Source: Bacteroidota bacterium (GTDB taxonomy: Bacteria; Bacteroidota; Bacteroidia; SXHM01). Taken from it: a stretch of 57,249 nucleotides of DNA. Made by a program: the position numbers and the translations under genes. The DNA is taken from the NCBI GenBank assembly GCA_947478465.1, contig CANJWH010000014.1:1-57249 (forward strand), written 5' to 3'. Every line of letters begins with the position of its first letter. The stretch's first letter is position 1. The notes under the pieces are model-generated. The model was given only the letters and a program-made list of their open reading frames with translations. It had not been told where the DNA came from and searched no databases. This document shows, piece after piece, positions 53,042 to 57,249 of the stretch.

Positions 53042-55879
53042 ATGTCTGAAAACAACGATAAACGATTATTCCTGCTTGATGCCTTTGCACTTATTTACCG
53101 TGCCTATTTTGCTTTCGGCACCAACCAACGCGTAACTTCAAAAGGACTGAACACATCAGCTGTATTTGGTTTTACCAACACCTTGTTAGAAATTCTGCAA
53201 AAAGAAAAACCTACTCACATTGCTGTTGTTTTTGATACCGCTGCCCCTACCGCACGCCATGCCGAGTTTGCCGACTACAAAGCCCACCGCGAAGCGATGC
53301 CCGATGATATTGTAGTCGCCATTCCCTATGTGAAACGGCTGATTGAAGGTTTCCGTATTCCTGTTTTATTCAGTGATGGCTATGAAGCGGATGATGTAAT
53401 AGGAACGCTTGCAAAGAAAGCCGAGAAAGCCGGATATGTTACCTACATGATGACACCTGACAAAGATTACGGGCAGCTGGTGAGCGATAATATCTTTATG
53501 TATAAGCCCGCCAAGTTTGGTAATCCTGCTGAGATACTTGGTCCAAAAGAAATCTGCGCGAAGTATAATATCCAGCGGCCTGAACAGGTGATTGATATAC
53601 TCGGGTTGATGGGTGATACGGCTGATAATATTCCCGGAATTCCGGGTGTGGGCGAGAAAACTGCTATCAAATTAATCACCGAATACCACAGCGTTGAGAA
53701 TCTTTTGGAGAATGCGGAAAAGCTGACCGGCTCGCTGAAAGAGAAGGTGATGAACAATAAAGACAAAGCCATTCTGTCAAAAAGACTGGCTACAATTTTA
53801 TTGGATGCGCCTGTGGAATTTGAGGAAGACAAGCTGATAATGGAAGCTCCTGACAAGGAAAAGCTGAAAGAGCTTTTTACTGAACTGGAGTTTCGTCAGA
53901 TTGCAAAACGTTTATTGGGTGAAGAAATTTCTTCAGAAGCATCCGAACAAAAGAAAGAGAAAAAAGCAATTGCTGCCACCAAGCAGGAAACCGGCCAGTT
54001 TGATATGTTTGGCGGTGATGATGAAACGGCATCAGAAAATAACACCGAACAACCGCACGAGATATTTAAAACAATTGCTGATGTTCCGCACACATATCAT
54101 TTGGTTGATACCAGAGAGAAACGAGCAGAATTAATACAACTTCTTTCATCACAAAAAAGTTTTTGCTTTGATACCGAAACCACCGCACTTGATGTTTTTG
54201 AAGCTGAGATTGTGGGACTTTCTTTCTCCTGCAAAAAAGGCGAAGCCAATTACGTTGCCGTTCCTGAAAACCAAACCGAGGCAAAAGAAATCATCACCGA
54301 ATTCAAGTCTTTGCTTGAAAACGAAGGAATAGAAAAAGTGGGGCAGAACATGAAGTATGATATTTCAGTTCTGCGGAACTATGGCGTTGACGTCTTGGGC
54401 AATAAGTTCGACACCATGATTGCACATTACCTTATTCAGCCCGATATGCGCCATAACATGGATGTGCTGGCAGAAACGTATCTCGGATATTCGCCCGTTT
54501 CAATCACCACGCTGATTGGAGCGAAAGGAAAAAATCAATTGAACATGCGCAGCGTTGATGTTGCAAAATTAGTAGAGTATGCCGGTGAAGATGCTGATGT
54601 TACTTTGCAACTGCGCGAAGTCTTTAAACCCATGCTGCAAAAAGACGGCACCAAAAAAGTATTTGATACTATTGAAATGCCCTTGGTTGCTGTTCTTGCC
54701 GACATGGAAAACGAAGGAATTAATCTTGACACTGCTGCGCTTGCATCGTTCTCTTTAGAACTGAAGGACGAGATTTTAAAAGTTCAGGACGAGATTTATC
54801 AGATGGCAGGAACAACTTTTAACATTGCATCACCGCAACAACTCGGAAAGATCTTGTTTGATCACATGAAGATATCTGACAAGGTTAAAAAGACTAAGAC
54901 TGGTCAGTACGCAACAGGTGAAGACATACTGGAAAAGTTAGCAGCAGCAAATCCAATCGTTGAAAAAATATTGGTGTTCCGAGAATTGCAGAAGCTTAAG
55001 AATACCTATGTTGATCCACTGCCGACAATGCTGAATCCAAAGACGGGGAAGATTCATACTTCCTACAATCAGGTAGTGGCGGCCACAGGAAGATTGAGTT
55101 CCGACAAACCCAATCTACAGAACATTCCCATCAGAACAGAAAAAGGTCGTGAGGTTCGTAAAGCATTTATTGCGCGCAACGATGAGTTCACAATTCTTTC
55201 TGCCGACTATTCGCAAATTGAGTTGCGCATCATTGCCGAGTTAAGTGAAGACCCTGGAATGATGGAAGCTTTTCGCCAGGGTTTAGACATTCACTCCGCA
55301 ACTGCTTCCAAAGTTTTCAATGTTCCCCTCGAGGCTGTGGACAAGGAAATGCGCAGAAAAGCAAAAGCGGTGAACTTCGGTATATCTTACGGACAAACTG
55401 CTTTCGGATTATCGCAAACGCTGAACATTCCAAGAAAAGAAGCCTCCGATATTATTGACAATTATTTTGCACAATATCCCAACGTCCGTGGCTTGATGGA
55501 CAAGAACATCAACTTTGCCCGTGAACACGGATATGTAGAAACCATTATGGGGCGCAGAAGATATTTGCGTGATATAAATGACAGCAATGCCAACGTGCGC
55601 TCAGGCGCTGAACGAAACGCGATTAACGCTCCTATTCAAGGCTCCGCTGCCGACATGATTAAGATTGCGATGATTAAAATCCATCACGAAATAAAAAAAC
55701 AGAACCTGAAATCACGCCTGCTTTTGCAGGTACATGACGAGTTGGTTTTTGATGCACATAAAGATGAAGTTGATGTATTGAAACCATTAATCCGCGAAGG
55801 AATGGTTAATGCTATTCCTATGAAAGTGCCCATTGAAGTGGATATGAACACAGGTAAAAACTGGCTGGAGGCGCATTAG
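53042..55879 (+). CDS. polA: DNA polymerase I
   Basis: Starting at the ATG at 53042 gives 945 residues; a TTG two codons earlier is not preferred. The 5'-3' exonuclease domain (about 1-290) has FLLDAFALIYRAYFAF and YMMTPDKDYGQLV. The 3'-5' exonuclease domain (about 340-520) keeps its acidic residues (CFDTETTALD, NKFDTMIAHYL, YAGEDADVT), so proofreading is probably intact. The polymerase A domain has GRLSSDKPNLQNIPIR, SADYSQIELRI, KAVNFGISYGQTAFGL and LLQVHDELVFD. It works in Okazaki-fragment processing and repair. The 55-bp gap upstream holds TACTTTTA, a possible weak -7 element. Confidence 0.97.
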   Translation: MSENNDKRLFLLDAFALIYRAYFAFGTNQRVTSKGLNTSAVFGFTNTLLEILQKEKPTHIAVVFDTAAPTARHAEFADYKAHREAMPDDIVVAIPYVKRLIEGFRIPVLFSDGYEADDVIGTLAKKAEKAGYVTYMMTPDKDYGQLVSDNIFMYKPAKFGNPAEILGPKEICAKYNIQRPEQVIDILGLMGDTADNIPGIPGVGEKTAIKLITEYHSVENLLENAEKLTGSLKEKVMNNKDKAILSKRLATILLDAPVEFEEDKLIMEAPDKEKLKELFTELEFRQIAKRLLGEEISSEASEQKKEKKAIAATKQETGQFDMFGGDDETASENNTEQPHEIFKTIADVPHTYHLVDTREKRAELIQLLSSQKSFCFDTETTALDVFEAEIVGLSFSCKKGEANYVAVPENQTEAKEIITEFKSLLENEGIEKVGQNMKYDISVLRNYGVDVLGNKFDTMIAHYLIQPDMRHNMDVLAETYLGYSPVSITTLIGAKGKNQLNMRSVDVAKLVEYAGEDADVTLQLREVFKPMLQKDGTKKVFDTIEMPLVAVLADMENEGINLDTAALASFSLELKDEILKVQDEIYQMAGTTFNIASPQQLGKILFDHMKISDKVKKTKTGQYATGEDILEKLAAANPIVEKILVFRELQKLKNTYVDPLPTMLNPKTGKIHTSYNQVVAATGRLSSDKPNLQNIPIRTEKGREVRKAFIARNDEFTILSADYSQIELRIIAELSEDPGMMEAFRQGLDIHSATASKVFNVPLEAVDKEMRRKAKAVNFGISYGQTAFGLSQTLNIPRKEASDIIDNYFAQYPNVRGLMDKNINFAREHGYVETIMGRRRYLRDINDSNANVRSGAERNAINAPIQGSAADMIKIAMIKIHHEIKKQNLKSRLLLQVHDELVFDAHKDEVDVLKPLIREGMVNAIPMKVPIEVDMNTGKNWLEAH

Positions 55880-55923
55880 AAATAATTCCTTTTCTTTGAC
55901 CTTTGAAATTTTAAACACAGAAC

Positions 55924-56757
55924 ATGAACAAATTATTTTTTGCGGCAATTTCGTTTACATTATTTCTTGCTGCCTGCAGCAACGAACCCAAACAGGAAAA
56001 TACGGAAGAAAAACCTTTTGTAGCCGAGGAAGCAGTTGACCTTACCAATGCAGAACACATGATGAATAACATACCTTCTCCTATTGAGTTGGCCATTTTA
56101 ATAAAAGCAGAAGGCGCAAAATACAACAAGGAATTACTTAACGATGTAAAGAATATTTCAAAATATACTACCAACGCTAAAAAGGCTATCAACATTGGCG
56201 TATATAGTGCAGATGTGGGTTATACTACCCTTTTCAAACAAACACAGGAAACCTATTTTTACTTCAACAACATTCGTAAGCTATCCGATGAAATAGGCCT
56301 GTCAAGCGCATTTGACCAAACCATGTTCGACCGTGTGGAAAATAATGTCGAAAACCGGGATTCTCTCATCGGTATTATAACACAGGCTTACCAGGTTGCC
56401 AACAAATTTTTGAAAGACAATAACCGCATGAGCACATCTGTTCTCATGGTTTCGGGCGCATGGGTTGAGTGCATGTATATTGCCACACGCCTGAGCAGCA
56501 ACGGAAAAATTAATCCCCAGATTGCAGCCCGTGTTGCCGAACAAAAAATCACGCTCGGTAAACTGCTTTCAACCATGAACGAGTTTAAAACCGATGAAAA
56601 TGTAGCCGCTCTCATTCCGCAATTTGAAAGCCTGAAAGCCATTTTGGAAAAAGGTGAAATGGCAACTCCGAAAGACGATGATTTTGTAATTAACGAAGCT
56701 CAATATAAAGAGCTGGTTGCAAAAACTGAGGAGGTTAGGGGTTCGTTTGTGAACTAA
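55924..56757 (+). CDS. Lipoprotein of unknown function (helical)
   Basis: This 277-residue protein has a lipoprotein signal (MNKLFFAAISFTLFLAAC, Cys18 as lipidation site), an acidic linker (EPKQENTEEKPFVAEEAVD) and a mostly helical remainder (IPSPIELAILIKAEGAKYNK, AINIGVYSADVGYTTLFKQT, ETYFYFNNIRKLSDEIGLSS, VSGAWVECMYIATRLSSN). I recognise it as a common Bacteroidota lipoprotein type but can assign no function. It follows polA by 44 bp and may be read from the same transcript. Confidence 0.78.
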   Translation: MNKLFFAAISFTLFLAACSNEPKQENTEEKPFVAEEAVDLTNAEHMMNNIPSPIELAILIKAEGAKYNKELLNDVKNISKYTTNAKKAINIGVYSADVGYTTLFKQTQETYFYFNNIRKLSDEIGLSSAFDQTMFDRVENNVENRDSLIGIITQAYQVANKFLKDNNRMSTSVLMVSGAWVECMYIATRLSSNGKINPQIAARVAEQKITLGKLLSTMNEFKTDENVAALIPQFESLKAILEKGEMATPKDDDFVINEAQYKELVAKTEEVRGSFVN

Positions 56758-56777
56758 ATTTCATAGTAAACCACCCC

Positions 56778-56803
56778 TGTCACCCTAAGCGTAGTCGAAG
56801 GGC
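56778..56803. repeat. TGTCAC/CGA hairpin repeat
   Basis: TGTCACCCTAAGCGTAG then TCGAAGGGC is an intergenic member of the family also seen at 33191 and 14082. Confidence 0.75.
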
Positions 56804-56810
56804 AATTATT

Positions 56811-56844
56811 CTTTAGCTCCATAGGAGCGACATGTTTGTAGAAA
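56811..56844. repeat. GCTCCATAGGAGCGACA-type hairpin repeat
   Basis: GCTCC / GGAGC stem followed by GACATGTTTGTAGAAA. I recall this pattern as a common intergenic repeat in Bacteroidota genomes. It sits eight bases after the previous repeat, between the lipoprotein gene and the transposase. Confidence 0.55.
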
Positions 56845-56986
56845 CAACAACCGCCAATAAAAACAGAACCCCATTGAGGTGGCCTGTTTGTTATTATATT
56901 TCCCTCTTGAGTTAGGGGGTAAAATTCCTACCTTTACTTTATACCCAACTCTGGTTTTATCTCAATCGAAATTGCTACTGCTTATA

Positions 56987-57249
56987 TTACCTCCATTTAG
57001 GATCTTTGCAGTTATGATTATCACTAAATATGGGCTTCACTAATTCTTTACCCCAAATTTTATTCCCAGCCTTTTTAGGATTTTCCTTAAAATAATCGTT
57101 CCTCTCGGTAAAATATAAATCAATAGCCTGTTTACATTCCTGAACTGATTGGTAATTACTGTTATGAATAATTCCTTTAGCCATTCCACTAAATACAGAT
57201 TCAATTACATTAAGGAATTGAGCAGATGCGGGTAATGGTGCAAGTTCAA
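56987..57249 (-). mobile_element. IS630-type transposase, C-terminal part (5' end outside the window)
   Basis: The minus-strand frame is open from the right edge to a stop at 56987, giving about 87 residues. It reads APLPASAQFLNVIESVFSGM and then AKGIIHNSNYQSVQECKQAI. The LNVIE segment matches the LNPIE motif that holds the last acidic residue of the DDE triad in IS630/Tc1-mariner transposases. The remainder ends NKIWGKELVKPIF. The inverted repeat that should mark the element's end was not identified between 56850 and 56986. Confidence 0.8.

Overview
The window is a 57.2 kb chromosomal segment of a member of the Bacteroidota. The lineage is shown by six proteins ending in type IX secretion (T9SS) type A sorting domains, a TonB-dependent receptor with a carboxypeptidase-like N-terminal domain, DUF4270, promoters of the TTG-N19-23-TAnnTTTG type, and the gene order panC-panD-flippase-rfaE2 opposite a half-length starch-synthase-like gene, DUF4270 and glmS. 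The species cannot be named. No rRNA, tRNA or CRISPR array was recognised.

Layout. 1-690: 3' part of a GH73/LysM cell-wall hydrolase. 697-7424 (minus): a tight six-gene operon that I consider the most likely undescribed system. In transcription order it holds a PqqD-like small protein, a PylC/CarB-type ATP-grasp ligase, a fold-type-III PLP decarboxylase, a urea-channel/M23-peptidase fusion, a TPR/outer-membrane-barrel protein and a TPR protein. 7600-12341 (plus): housekeeping run hpt, adk, obg, ispD and a D,D-carboxypeptidase. 12437-20542: a DUF4468-like protein, an amidohydrolase co-transcribed with a very large periplasmic-sensor adenylate cyclase, a divergent TonB-dependent receptor, and a 2TM protein bracketed by inverted REP-like repeats. 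20683-29600 (minus): three T9SS cargo proteins (an FG-GAP/ASPIC protein, a pentaheme cytochrome, a PKD protein), interrupted by an imperfect tandem-repeat stretch and a RelE/ParE toxin-antitoxin pair. 29733-37988: a DUF3109 protein, pgk, an MFS transporter, a barrel protein with ubiX and a beta-propeller lipoprotein, a LamG T9SS protein and an OmpA-like protein. 38040-41336 (minus): a T9SS adhesin-like protein with about 300 residues of glycine-rich sequence. 41441-48476: panC, panD, flippase and rfaE2 (minus), and the half GT5 gene, DUF4270 and glmS (plus). 48669-52934: a giant SprB-repeat T9SS protein whose 17 repeats show a four-unit higher-order period. 53042-56757: polA and a lipoprotein. 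From 56987 to the right edge: the C-terminal end of an IS630-type transposase.

Small dispersed repeats are a second theme. A REP-like unit with covarying stems occurs at 9431, 20153, 20601 and 26545. A second hairpin family (TGTCAC...CGA...) occurs at 33191, 56778 and, in frame, inside the amidohydrolase gene at 14082. AATTGACAATTG-type arrays encode the signal-peptide cores of three unrelated exported proteins.

Functionally the window mixes envelope biology (cell-wall hydrolases, T9SS cargo, lipoproteins, barrels) with core metabolism (purine salvage, isoprenoid, pantothenate, amino sugar, glycolysis, replication). Every functional assignment rests on motif recognition by eye, and no database search was run.
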